Notes: generated by a model not told the origin, from the sequence alone. Counted from the stretch's first letter, positions 15,831-23,245 are shown. The stretch is DNA of 64,000 nt from Mesorhizobium sp. CA8 (GCF_020164955.1 NZ_JAIUHG010000001.1:186001-250000), one strand, 5' to 3'. Numbers and translations are program-made.

Positions 15831-16589
15831 ATGAACCGCTTTGTCCTGAAGCCGGCCCTTTGGCTGGCCGCCTTGGTTTGCGCCGTTCTGTTCTCTGCTA
15901 TTGGCATCGCTCATGCTGCCGATAAAGCCGAACTGGAAAAACTCCAGAAGGAAGTCCTTGGCGTCACCGTCCAGCTTAACGGCAATTGCAGCGGCACCAT
16001 CATCTATTCCAACCGCGACAAGGTGAGCGGCGAAGTCACCACGCTCATCCTATCGGCCGGCCATTGCGCCATCGACAAGGATGCAGACCAGCGCATCGAG
16101 GTGCCGGTTTACCAGGCCAACGAAATCGTCAAGAAAGACGCATATGTCGGCCGCGTGCAAGGCATCTACTTCAACGCCGATCTGTCGCTTTGGAGGCTGA
16201 AGGACAAGCAGACTTTTTTCCCCAATGTGGCGAAGCTGGCGCCGGAGAATCCTACCTTGCTTATGGGCGAGGATACGTGGACGGCCGGCTACCCGTTGGG
16301 CGCAGCCCTGACCATCACCAAGGGCATGTTCATTTCCAAGGAGACGAACGACTACGACAAGCCTGGCCGCGTCTACTACAGGGTTACGACCGACATCGCG
16401 CCTGGTTCCTCGGGCGGCGGGATGTACCACAAGAATGAGGCCGGCGATTACGAGTTGTTGGGCGTCACCACCGCCGGCATGCGCGGTTTCCCCTACTTCG
16501 GGCTTTACACACAAATTTCCGACATCTACGCCTATCTGAAGGTAGCGGCTCCCGACATCGTTATCCCGCCAACGGAGGCCGCCAAGTAG
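15831..16589 (+). CDS. Secreted trypsin-like serine protease carried by the prophage
   Basis: The 252-residue product has a cleavable signal peptide (residues 1-30, ending GIAHA-AD), so it should reach the periplasm. The S1 catalytic triad is visible: His in LSAGHC (about residue 83), Asp in FNADLSLW (about 121), and Ser in APGSSGGGMYH (about 198). The domain is short with no PDZ. It follows the lysis genes in the same direction and may be expressed late, or independently as a moron. Its substrate is unknown; a role in lysis, in host envelope change or in superinfection exclusion would all fit. Confidence 0.85.
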   Translation: MNRFVLKPALWLAALVCAVLFSAIGIAHAADKAELEKLQKEVLGVTVQLNGNCSGTIIYSNRDKVSGEVTTLILSAGHCAIDKDADQRIEVPVYQANEIVKKDAYVGRVQGIYFNADLSLWRLKDKQTFFPNVAKLAPENPTLLMGEDTWTAGYPLGAALTITKGMFISKETNDYDKPGRVYYRVTTDIAPGSSGGGMYHKNEAGDYELLGVTTAGMRGFPYFGLYTQISDIYAYLKVAAPDIVIPPTEAAK

Positions 16590-16634
16590 GGCCGCAATCC
16601 CTCAATTCTCCGCAACAAAACCAGGAGATGAAGG

Positions 16635-17534
16635 ATGGCGGCTCCGCCAAAGTTCTCCGATGCCGATCTGAAATTCCATTGGGACCAGACCGGCAATATC
16701 CGTGAAACGGCACGGCGATTGAAAGTCCAATACTCTGCCGTCCATGAACGCCTCGTCAAGGGCAACTTCATTCAAGCCGCCACCTTCAATCCAGATCGCG
16801 GCGGCTACACCTCCAGAACCATCCCCGAGGCGACCACCCTCATCGTCCCCGACCTCCAGGCGCCAGCACATCACCCCGACGCGTTGGCGTTCCTCTGCGC
16901 TATCCGGGACAAGTTCAAGCCAACCAACATCGTCTGCATCGGTGATGAGGTGGATCTGAATTGGCTCTCCGATTTCGCCAAGATACCGGAGGCGGACCAG
17001 CCCCACAGCGAATGGGGCGCTGCCCAATCATTCATGCGGGCCTTCTATGCGGCGTTTCCCGAAGGCGTCTCATGCATCTCAAATCACGTTGAGGGGCGCA
17101 TCGCCAAAGCTCGCACACGTGGCCGATTGCCGGCGGCATTTCTGCGGCCGGTGGAAGACCTCCTTGATGCGCCAATTGGCTGGAGCTGGCACACCTCCAT
17201 CCGCATGGGCGATATTCTCATCCGCCACGGCCACCGTGACACCGCTGGGCTCAAGCGGGTTATCGTTGAGGAAATCCCCGCCGAACATGGCCGGCATCTC
17301 TCCCTCCTCATCGGCCACTTCCATTCACGGATCGGTGTCGCCACCCCTGACATCAAGATCGGCGAGAAGTTCTATTGGGGCGCCTTCACGGGATGCCTGG
17401 TGGACCCTCGCCATCCGTTCTTCTCGTATTCCAAAGGCACCGAAAAGCTTGGGACCGTGGTCCTGATGCACGGGCGGGTCGTGCCTATTGCCATGTCGCT
17501 CAATGAGCATGGCCGGTGGACAGGTGTTCTATGA
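16635..17534 (+). CDS. Calcineurin-like metallophosphoesterase with N-terminal HTH
   Basis: The 299-residue protein has an N-terminal helix-turn-helix (about 8-45: DADLKFHWDQTGNIRETARRL...SAVHERL), then a calcineurin-type phosphoesterase domain. The metal-binding motifs are VPDLQAP (DxQ instead of the common DxH), IGDEVDL, SNHVEGR, RHGHRD and IGHFHSR. The DxQ form is, as I recall, usual in phage members of this group. Two-metal phosphodiesterase or phosphatase activity on nucleic acid ends is likely. It starts 45 bases after the protease with GGAG upstream. A DNA ligase gene lies 0.8 kb downstream, suggesting a DNA end-processing role. Confidence 0.8.
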   Translation: MAAPPKFSDADLKFHWDQTGNIRETARRLKVQYSAVHERLVKGNFIQAATFNPDRGGYTSRTIPEATTLIVPDLQAPAHHPDALAFLCAIRDKFKPTNIVCIGDEVDLNWLSDFAKIPEADQPHSEWGAAQSFMRAFYAAFPEGVSCISNHVEGRIAKARTRGRLPAAFLRPVEDLLDAPIGWSWHTSIRMGDILIRHGHRDTAGLKRVIVEEIPAEHGRHLSLLIGHFHSRIGVATPDIKIGEKFYWGAFTGCLVDPRHPFFSYSKGTEKLGTVVLMHGRVVPIAMSLNEHGRWTGVL

Positions 17535-17704
17535 GCAACAGCAAGCTTCGTATCCGCGTTGATCTGGGCCCGGACGGAAAGACCCCGAGCTATGAACTCC
17601 TGCACAACGGACTGAAGATATGCGACCTGAGCTTTGTGGATGTGGTGGAGTTTCTGACGCAAGCGGCGAGCAGCCTGAGATGGGAGCGGGAGCGGATGAG
17701 GTAG
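17531..17704 (+). CDS. Small hypothetical phage protein
   Basis: The 57-residue product starts at an ATG overlapping the phosphoesterase stop (ATGA). It has a beta-like first half (LRIRVDLGPDGKTPSYELLHNG) and a helical second half ending in basic residues. No family is recognised. The coupling suggests an operon with the phosphoesterase. It overlaps the next frame by about 25 bases. Confidence 0.6.
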   Translation: MSNSKLRIRVDLGPDGKTPSYELLHNGLKICDLSFVDVVEFLTQAASSLRWERERMR

Positions 17705-17850
17705 ACGAGCTAGCGCGAGAGCTATTCCACAAAGCCGACGCTACCGGTCTGTGGAGTTGCGCCGATCACGGCGTGCAGCTCTATTTCCGTAAAGAGGCGG
17801 TGCGAAAATTGCAACAAAGCCATCGTATTATCCTAGACGAATCCGCCTGA
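17680..17850 (+). CDS. Small hypothetical phage protein
   Basis: From the ATG at 17680 this gives 56 residues, rich in acidic residues at the start (GADEVDELARELFHKAD) and ending in a basic helix (FRKEAVRKLQQSHRI). An in-frame start further up, at 17620, is possible but lies deep in the preceding gene. It overlaps that gene by 25 bases. Function unknown; coding is supported by position and amino-acid composition only. Confidence 0.45.
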   Translation: MGAGADEVDELARELFHKADATGLWSCADHGVQLYFRKEAVRKLQQSHRIILDESA

Positions 17851-17988
17851 TTTTGCTATAGAAATCAGTGGGACTTAGCGCGAGAGGCTTCGGTCTGTCT
17901 GCGGTGCGACGTAGACCCTCGCACGGGTAGCGCGGTTCTTCAATTTGCTGAGCCAAGCAGGTGGTAGTAGCCGGTGCAGGCACAGCTT

Positions 17989-18008
17989 AGGCGGCGCGAA
18001 TGCCGCCT
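17989..18008. terminator. Terminator-like hairpin
   Basis: AGGCGGC at 17989-17995 pairs perfectly with GCCGCCT at 18002-18008 around GCGAAT. It lies between the phosphoesterase operon and the convergent small gene at 18072-18254, so it may serve both. The following sequence is pyrimidine-rich but has no clean T-run. Confidence 0.45.
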
Positions 18009-18071
18009 CGCATCTTCCTTCCCTCCCAGCCCCTTGCTATCCTCCCCGGATGAGCGAAGGACCAACCTTCA

Positions 18072-18254
18072 TCAGGCATCGATTTCCAAGGGCTCATGCA
18101 AAGGCTCGGCGTGGTACAGCACTTGGCCTAAGTCGCGTCGATCGAACGCTTGCCCGCAGACAGGGCAGACCATGAAGTGACCTATCTCGCTCACGGGCTC
18201 CTCACCGTGACGTTTGCCCGTCTTGCCGATCGTGGGCAGTTCCAAAAGCTTCAT
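18072..18254 (-). CDS. Conserved small cysteine-pair protein
   Basis: The 60-residue product has a CPVCGQAFDRRDLGQVLYH core preceded by GHFMV and followed by EPLHEPLE. Short proteins with this CPxCGQAFD...DLGxVxxH pattern are, from memory, widespread in rhizobia and unnamed. The single CxxC pair and the two histidines could bind one metal ion. It points away from the DNA ligase gene, with about 85 bases for a divergent promoter. The ATG at 18254 is chosen over the GTG two codons upstream. Confidence 0.65.
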   Translation of the reverse strand: MKLLELPTIGKTGKRHGEEPVSEIGHFMVCPVCGQAFDRRDLGQVLYHAEPLHEPLEIDA

Positions 18255-18340
18255 AACCACTCGTCCATCAAATTTCGCTAAAATGCCTGGAACCGATATG
18301 GCTCATCCAACTTGAGTCCCGGTTGTAAGGTATGTGTTGA

Positions 18341-19225
18341 ATGCGTAACGAGAAACCCCGGCTTAGGTTCATCAAGCCGCTGGAACCCATCCAGGTGGAA
18401 GAGCCACCAATAAGCGACGACTGGCTGCACGAGATCAAATATGACGGGTTCAGAACGCAGGTTATCCTGGACTGGGCCGGTGCCAGAGCATTCTCCAGGA
18501 ACGGCCATGACTGGTCCAAGCGCTATTGGCCGATCGTCCAGGCGGCGGAAAATCTCCCCGCAAAATCCGTCATTCTCGATGGCGAGATGATCGCGCCGGA
18601 ACCGGACGGGCGGCCGAACTTCCACGAGATGCATTCCCGCATGACATGGAACGCCGAGCTGCTCGCGTTCGTGGCGTTTGACATCCTCTATCTTGATGGC
18701 GAGGATTTGCGCGCAACACCCCTTATCGAGCGCAAGGCAAAGCTCTGGAATCTCATCAAGCCAGCCAAGGGCATCATCCAATATTCGGACCATGTTGAGG
18801 GTGGCGGTGCAGAGTTCTTCAAGGCAGTTGAGAAGATGGGCCTTGAGGGTATGGTGTCGAAGCGTCGGGAGAGTCTATACCGTTCCGGCAAGATGGACGC
18901 CTGGGTCAAGACGAAGTGCTGGGAGGTTGGGGACTTCGAGCTGCTGGGCATCAAGCGGGAGCCGGGCAAGCCTGTGGTGGCCTTGATGGCGAAAGATGGC
19001 AAGTATGCCGGTGGCGCGGCCGTCACGCTTCCTGCGGGCATTAGGGAGCGGCTTTGGAAGCGGGTGGAGCAGGGCAGAGCCGTGAAGCCACGGAATGGTG
19101 TCCCTACTGTCGCCAGAGGCCCTGACATCGAATGGGTGAAGCCCGGCATCACGGGCCGGGTCAGATTCCTTCGCGGCGAGCACAAGCTTCGCCATGCGAC
19201 AATGCAGGACTTTCGGGAGGAATGA
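18341..19225 (+). CDS. Stand-alone ATP-dependent DNA ligase (LigD-ligase-like)
   Basis: The 294-residue enzyme contains the nucleotidyltransferase motifs in order: I, EIKYDGFR with the AMP-accepting Lys; III, VAFDILYLDG; IV, EGMVSKRRESLYR; V, WVKTKC. An OB-fold region follows (about 205-290, with VALMAKDGKYAGGAAV and RVRFLRGEHKLRHAT). It resembles the ligase domain of bacterial LigD, but has no polymerase or phosphoesterase domain, and no Ku gene is nearby. It would seal nicks during phage replication or repair. The gene is separated from its neighbours and probably has its own promoter. Confidence 0.9.
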   Translation: MRNEKPRLRFIKPLEPIQVEEPPISDDWLHEIKYDGFRTQVILDWAGARAFSRNGHDWSKRYWPIVQAAENLPAKSVILDGEMIAPEPDGRPNFHEMHSRMTWNAELLAFVAFDILYLDGEDLRATPLIERKAKLWNLIKPAKGIIQYSDHVEGGGAEFFKAVEKMGLEGMVSKRRESLYRSGKMDAWVKTKCWEVGDFELLGIKREPGKPVVALMAKDGKYAGGAAVTLPAGIRERLWKRVEQGRAVKPRNGVPTVARGPDIEWVKPGITGRVRFLRGEHKLRHATMQDFREE

Positions 19226-19457
19226 TATACCCCAAACCGTTGAAAGCTTTTTCGACATGCTCGCCGCTGAGCAGTCATGTTCTTCAAAGTTCGCGCAGGA
19301 GAAAGTGAAAGGCCGCCAAACCGTTTGCAGCGGAGAGGCGGCCCTGAGATGATCAGCAACCGAATGAGAGGCGGTAGAGCCTCGCGATCACTAGCATACA
19401 TCTTAGAATCGCACTTCTGCCGCCTCTTTTCAAGAGCCATCTGCTACACTCGGCTCC

Positions 19458-19724
19458 ATGAGCACCATCCAAGAGCGCATAGACCGCGGCGAGAGAATAT
19501 GCGCGTGGTGCAACAACCCCACATGCTACTCTCCCGGCCGGGAACTCGACCTGCATGCTCTCCGCGACAAGCTCGGGCCCGACCACGGCGCGATGCATGG
19601 TGATCTGGTGCCATTGCTTCGATGTAGCCTCTGCGGCTCCAGGAACGTCGGCATCACCATTCATGTGGATAATAGCCGGAAGCCGGATTTGAAATCACCA
19701 TATGCCAGGAGCGGGGGCGAATAG
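19458..19724 (+). CDS. Small zinc-ribbon-like hypothetical protein
   Basis: The 88-residue product has two cysteine pairs, CAWCNNPTC near residue 15 and LRCSLCGSRNVGI near residue 55, separated by a helical stretch (DLHALRDKLGPDHGAMHGDLVPL). The pairs could form one zinc ribbon. Proteins of this pattern occur in rhizobial genomes and phages without a known role. It is flanked by a 232-base stretch on the left in which I see no gene and by a convergent gene on the right. Confidence 0.6.
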   Translation: MSTIQERIDRGERICAWCNNPTCYSPGRELDLHALRDKLGPDHGAMHGDLVPLLRCSLCGSRNVGITIHVDNSRKPDLKSPYARSGGE

Positions 19725-19743
19725 GTCACATCCCCCACTCCTA

Positions 19744-19923
19744 TTACCGGACCGGCGGCTCCGGGAGCGGGAATAGCTCGAAGCCAGCTCCGATCTCACC
19801 CTCTTCGCCATCTTCCTCAAGCTTGCGCCGCAGCCACTCGCGGCTGATGAATTTCGGATGGCCGCACACGATGCATGGATCGCTGGTTTTCGTGTTCTTG
19901 CATTGGCAATATGTACGCTTCAT
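19744..19923 (-). CDS. Small zinc-ribbon protein
   Basis: The 59-residue product begins KRTYCQCKN and continues CIVCGHPKF, giving a CxC-x(9)-CxxC cluster, then a charged helix (REWLRRKLEEDGEEGE). The ATG overlaps the stop of the 180-residue gene upstream (TGATG), so both are in one leftward operon. Function unknown. Confidence 0.6.
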   Translation of the reverse strand: MKRTYCQCKNTKTSDPCIVCGHPKFISREWLRRKLEEDGEEGEIGAGFELFPLPEPPVR

Positions 19924-20465
19924 CACCTGATCTCGCCTTTGCAGTGCTCGCCTTTGCAGTGCTCGCCTTTGCAGTGCTCGCCTTGAGCCGCGCCGCATGA
20001 GAGGCATTCGCCCATACCACCAACGAGGTTCGTTTCGCAGCGTGACGGCGGATGAGTGCATGAGCCGTCACAGTCGCCGGGGCGGTAGCATTCGCAATCT
20101 TCGCTCCCCCGCGGCCACCCGCATGCTTCACGCCATTCCCCCCAAGAGCAATCACGCTTTCGGAGGGCGTGCGCGACGGCCGACAGAACGATGTTGCGAT
20201 GGTGAACGCTTACTGCAAACTCTGGGTTTTTGCGGCCTCTGGTTTCAACATCGAGATGGACGCGCCTCAGAAGTTCATCAGAGGGGAAGCCTATTTCTGG
20301 GTCTAGTTCGTTTGACAGGAGGGCTTGGGCGATAGTATCCGCCAGCCCATCAACCGCATGCTCTGACAGATGGCCAAACGAGTTGCCGGCTTTCAGCCAT
20401 TGGTCAAAATCGCTGGCGAATTGCCGCGCTGCGGTTCGGATGTCTTCCGGCATCTCACTCGCCAT
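19923..20465 (-). CDS. Hypothetical phage protein with GEHCK repeats at its end
   Basis: The 180-residue protein has a helical N-terminal two thirds (EDIRTAARQFASDFDQWLKAG; HAVDGLADTIAQALL) and a cysteine-rich C-terminal third (CECYRPGDCDGSC; ECLSCGAAQGEHCKGEHCK). The end is a tandem pentapeptide repeat from a 15-base DNA repeat. AGGAG precedes the start. It is translationally coupled to the small gene at 19744-19923 and overlaps the gene at 20455-20670 by 11 bases. The cysteine clusters suggest metal binding. I recognise no family. Confidence 0.65.
   Translation of the reverse strand: MASEMPEDIRTAARQFASDFDQWLKAGNSFGHLSEHAVDGLADTIAQALLSNELDPEIGFPSDELLRRVHLDVETRGRKNPEFAVSVHHRNIVLSAVAHALRKRDCSWGEWREACGWPRGSEDCECYRPGDCDGSCTHPPSRCETNLVGGMGECLSCGAAQGEHCKGEHCKGEHCKGEIR
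19932..19984. repeat. 15-base tandem repeat, about 3.5 copies
   Basis: CTCGCCTTTGCAGTG occurs three times in a row without change, with a partial fourth copy. Read on the minus strand it encodes GEHCK pentapeptides at the C-terminus of the 180-residue protein. The perfect identity suggests recent slippage, so copy number is likely to vary between strains. Confidence 0.9.
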
Positions 20466-20670
20466 GGTCTAGCTCCTGTGATGATTGGGGAGATCGCCAG
20501 CCGCGACAATCGGGGCATTGTTCGAAGTCAGCCCAGCCGTGTTCGCAACGCGCCGTCATCCCGCGCACCCATGACCGGCGCTGAGCCGCGAACATTTCCT
20601 CGCGCTGCTCTGGTGTCATGCGGGCAATCCGCTCTTTTGCCTCGGCTAGCAGTTTGTCGATCTCGCTCAT
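20455..20670 (-). CDS. Small hypothetical phage protein
   Basis: The 71-residue product begins with a charged helix (SEIDKLLAEAKERIARMTPEQREEMFAAQRRSWVRG) and ends with CEHGWADFEQCPDCRG, a small metal-binding-like cluster. It resembles short unnamed phage and rhizobial proteins with an MTPEQRE-type helix. It belongs to a leftward operon with the two genes that follow, overlapping the next by 11 bases. Confidence 0.65.
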   Translation of the reverse strand: MSEIDKLLAEAKERIARMTPEQREEMFAAQRRSWVRGMTARCEHGWADFEQCPDCRGWRSPQSSQELDHGE

Positions 20671-20703
20671 CTCTCTCTTCCTTGTTGAGGCTTTTGAGGC
20701 GGG

Positions 20704-21228
20704 TTAGCGAGCCACGAAGGCCGCGAGATCGCCGTCAAGTCTGAACCATTCGCCGGACAGCCTGTGCGCGGCAAAATGCGCGTGGAAGTACCTTTCGGTC
20801 TGATCGGTTCCCGGGATGATCTTGATAATCTCGGCGGGCTCAGGACACGCAGTCTGGATTGATCGGAGGCGCTGCCCTACCTTGCGCGAGAACCCGATCT
20901 TCAGGCTGTTGCCCATGCGGAGGAAATACACATAGCCAGGACTGCCCGCCTCGCCGCTCATTTCGCGCAGCGGGGCAGGTGACTTCGGCTCCGATGTGCG
21001 CCGACCCTTCAGCGCAGCCTCATATGCGATGTTGAAGACCGACGGATCGACCTTATCAGGATCGGGAAGCCGGAGGCGTGGCCCGGTCTTCGTTCGCCTA
21101 AAGTAGTAGACCGTCTTTCCGTGCCGGGTCGTTTCCCGGGTGACGTATTTGCGTCGGGTGGCGGCCAGTTCGCGAAGGTTGGCACCGGCCCGGACTTCCT
21201 TAATTCGCTGCTCAAAATAGCTGGTCAT
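20704..21228 (-). CDS. Integrase arm-domain-like segment joined to a GIY-YIG (T5orf172/MUG113-like) domain
   Basis: The 174-residue product has two parts. Residues about 12-75 (KYVTRETTRHGKTVYYFRR, then GPRLRLPDPDKVDPSVFNIAYEAALKG) read like the N-terminal arm-binding region of rhizobial tyrosine integrases. Residues about 95-172 (GYVYFLRMGNSLKIGFSRKVGQRL...HAHFAAHRLSGEWFRL) match the T5orf172/MUG113 branch of the GIY-YIG superfamily. The core-binding and catalytic domains of an integrase are absent. It lies 92 bases from the attachment site, where an integrase or directionality factor is expected. The ATG at 21228 is chosen; an in-frame TTG at 21273 is possible. Confidence 0.75.
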   Translation of the reverse strand: MTSYFEQRIKEVRAGANLRELAATRRKYVTRETTRHGKTVYYFRRTKTGPRLRLPDPDKVDPSVFNIAYEAALKGRRTSEPKSPAPLREMSGEAGSPGYVYFLRMGNSLKIGFSRKVGQRLRSIQTACPEPAEIIKIIPGTDQTERYFHAHFAAHRLSGEWFRLDGDLAAFVAR

Positions 21229-21320
21229 CAGTTTTACAGGCCCATTGGTTTCAATGGATAATTTCAGGTCCAATATAGCCCAGTTTTGCAGCTAAAGCCA
21301 TTGAAAGCGTTGAAGTTTTA

Positions 21321-21368
21321 CAGCCTTCCAAGCTGAATATGCGGGTTCGATTCCCGCTACCCGCTCCA
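21321..21368 (+). other. Prophage attachment site: 3' part of tRNA-Gly(TCC)
   Basis: The sequence from the anticodon stem-loop (CAGC-CTTCCAA-GCTG, anticodon TCC) through the T-arm (GCGGG-TTCGATT-CCCGC) to the acceptor strand and CCA end is intact. Upstream of 21321 there is no D-arm or 5' acceptor strand. This is the right attachment site of a phage that integrates in the 3' half of tRNA-Gly. The complete tRNA should be at the left end of the prophage, outside the window. It is not a functional tRNA by itself. Confidence 0.9.
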
Positions 21369-21441
21369 GATTTCCTCCTCGCATGCCCCAAAGAAAACGC
21401 CGCGCGCCGAGAGGCGCAGCGTCTTCATTTCATCTAGCCTG

Positions 21442-21897
21442 TTAGCTGTTGAAGGCCGAAGCAACCTGATGGTGCTGCGGGATCTGGCCGTTCGGCGTCA
21501 GCTTGTCGACGATGCCGGGCAGCGCCGTGGAGAGCTGCTGCAGCAATTCCTGCTCGTTCATCCCGGCGCGCTGCGCGATCTCGCGGATCACCGAGGGCCC
21601 GAGCGCCGAGCCGAGATCACCCGGGTTGATCGGTTGGTTCTGGCCGGTGCCGACCCAGGAGTCGGCGACATTGCCGTGGCCAGCGTTCTTGAGCTTGTCG
21701 AGCAGGCCGCCGAGACCGCCGAGCAGGCCGCCATCGGCGGACGCGTCGGTTCCCGCAGGCGTCGGCGCCGGCGCTTGCGGCGCGGCCGCCTCTTCGCTTC
21801 TGCCGCTCAGCATCTTGCCGACCAGAAGCGCGCCGAGCGCGATCATCAGGGGTTTGGTGATGTTGCCGCCCGGAACGGCATTGTCGAAAAGGCCCAT
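21442..21897 (-). CDS. YidB-like (DUF937) family protein
   Basis: The 151-residue product starts MGLFDNAVPGG, has a short hydrophobic segment (KPLMIALGALLVGKML), a proline/alanine linker (about 38-55) and a C-terminal YidB-like domain (ALGPSVIREIAQRAGMNEQELLQQLSTALPGIVDKLTP). YidB proteins are widespread and of unclear role. The ATG at 21897 has GGAG upstream and avoids a non-conserved extension. This is the first host gene after the prophage. Confidence 0.82.
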   Translation of the reverse strand: MGLFDNAVPGGNITKPLMIALGALLVGKMLSGRSEEAAAPQAPAPTPAGTDASADGGLLGGLGGLLDKLKNAGHGNVADSWVGTGQNQPINPGDLGSALGPSVIREIAQRAGMNEQELLQQLSTALPGIVDKLTPNGQIPQHHQVASAFNS

Positions 21898-22028
21898 AAT
21901 GGATCTCCTTATCCAGCCAAGTCCGCCCGGCCCCAGAATGGCGCAAACGGACGGAATTTCAAGCTGACTTGAGCTTTTGACAATCATATGAACATGATTG
22001 GGGCGGCGGGGGAATTTTGGAGGGAATT

Positions 22029-22286
22029 ATGGGCATCATCAGTTGGATCATTCTCGGCCTTATCGCCGGGTTCATCGGCAGCAAGATCGTCAACAAGACA
22101 GGCCAGGGCATGATCATGGATATCGTGCTCGGCATTGTCGGCGCCATCGTCGGCGGGTTGATCTTCAGCGCCTTCGGCTCGGCGGGTGTCACGGGTCTCA
22201 ACATCTGGAGCCTGATCGTGGCCGTGATCGGCTCGATCGTCGTGCTTTGGGCCTATCACCAGATTTCCGGCAAGCGCACGCTGTAG
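22029..22286 (+). CDS. GlsB/YeaQ/YmgE-family small membrane protein
   Basis: The 85-residue protein has three hydrophobic segments (residues 2-20, 30-50, 58-76) with the family pattern IILGLIAGFIGSKIV and IVGAIVGGLIFSAFG. Members are inner-membrane, stress-associated proteins sometimes called transglycosylase-associated. A clear GGAGG lies just before the ATG at 22029. It diverges from the YidB-like gene. Confidence 0.88.
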   Translation: MGIISWIILGLIAGFIGSKIVNKTGQGMIMDIVLGIVGAIVGGLIFSAFGSAGVTGLNIWSLIVAVIGSIVVLWAYHQISGKRTL

Positions 22287-22357
22287 AAGGCCAGGGATCA
22301 GCCAGTAGGCCGCTGGAGGTCGACCCGGTCGGGTCGACCCAGGCTGGAAGCGCGCCG

Positions 22358-23245
22358 TCAGGCGACCATGGCCAGCCGGCGTTTTCTTTCGTCGAGTGAG
22401 ACGATGATGAGGCCGCTGGCCATGACCAGCAGGATGCCGCAGACGGCGAGCGCGTTGGGAAACTGTCGGAACACCAGCAAGCCCGAAATAACTGCCCAGA
22501 CGGTGAAGCAGTAATAAAAGGGCGCGACCGCACTCGTCGGCCCAACCCGGTAGGCCATGAAGATGAAGAAATGGCCGAAGATCAGGAATAGGCCGGCGCC
22601 GGCGATCAGGAGCAAATGATGTCCTTCGGGCATCACCCATTGCTCGGAGACGAGATGCGCCGCGCCTGAGCCGACCAGCACCACCAGGACTGCGGAGATG
22701 GCGACGATCATGCCCGGCACCTCGGCACCCACCTTGCGCCCGGCAAGGTCGCGCACCGCCGCGAAGGCGGCGTTGCCGAGCGCCAGCAGCGCATAGGCCG
22801 AAATGCCCTGCATGGTCGGCTGCGCCACCATGAGCGCCCCGACAAAGCCGAGACCGATCAGCGCCATGCGCATGGCGCCGATGTTTTCGCCGAACAGCAT
22901 CGAGGAACCGACCAGCACGATGAGCGGTGTGACTTGCCCGAGCGCGGTGGAATCCGCGATCTGCATGTTGGCTAAAGCCACGACGTAACACAGGATCGCC
23001 AGGAGCTCGAACAGGTTGCGGCGCAGCACCTTGCGCTCGAAGAGCAGGGCGATCTGCCTGGCATAGCCCAGCATCAGAAGCAGCGGCACGCCCCACAGAG
23101 TCGCGGCAGCACCCCGCAGCAGGAGCACTTCATAAGGCGGCAGTCCGGTGGTCGCGAGCTTCATCATCGTGTCGTTGACGAGATAGGATCCCGTCGAGAT
23201 GATCATGAACAGCGGACCGCGGAGATTGGATGGAATGAACTGCAT
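22358..23245 (-). CDS. EamA-family DMT transporter (10-TM exporter)
   Basis: The 295-residue protein shows the two EamA halves of about five membrane segments each (residues about 12-140 and 150-285). Examples are VLLLRGAAATLWGVPLLLMLG, MALIGLGFVGALMVA and a C-terminal hydrophobic pair ending in a basic tail (DERKRRLAM). Such proteins export small metabolites or amino acids; the substrate cannot be predicted. It converges with the small membrane gene at 22029 and is divergent from tuf. Confidence 0.85.
   Translation of the reverse strand: MQFIPSNLRGPLFMIISTGSYLVNDTMMKLATTGLPPYEVLLLRGAAATLWGVPLLLMLGYARQIALLFERKVLRRNLFELLAILCYVVALANMQIADSTALGQVTPLIVLVGSSMLFGENIGAMRMALIGLGFVGALMVAQPTMQGISAYALLALGNAAFAAVRDLAGRKVGAEVPGMIVAISAVLVVLVGSGAAHLVSEQWVMPEGHHLLLIAGAGLFLIFGHFFIFMAYRVGPTSAVAPFYYCFTVWAVISGLLVFRQFPNALAVCGILLVMASGLIIVSLDERKRRLAMVA

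Larger units (their letters stand above)
1..21368. mobile_element. Siphovirus-type prophage, right-hand part, integrated at tRNA-Gly(TCC)
   Basis: A continuous set of phage genes reads mostly rightwards: head-tail joining, tail tube, chaperones, tape measure, tail tip, fibres, lysis, then accessory genes. A few small genes lie on the opposite strand. The right boundary is set by a 3' fragment of tRNA-Gly at 21321-21368 that lacks its 5' half, the usual mark of tyrosine-recombinase integration into a tRNA gene; host genes follow at once. Terminase, portal, capsid, repressor and a full-length integrase are absent and should lie left of the window. The tail tip genes resemble gene transfer agents, but the attachment scar and moron genes argue for a true prophage. 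Confidence 0.93.

Noticed and set aside
18341..19225. Non-homologous end-joining system based on the LigD-like ligase
   Set aside because: There is no Ku gene and no polymerase or phosphoesterase domain in the protein; a phage replication or repair ligase is a simpler reading.
19277..19603. 108-codon plus-strand frame before and within the zinc-ribbon gene
   Set aside because: The product is a proline/arginine-rich shadow of the gene at 19458-19724, with no independent start signals.
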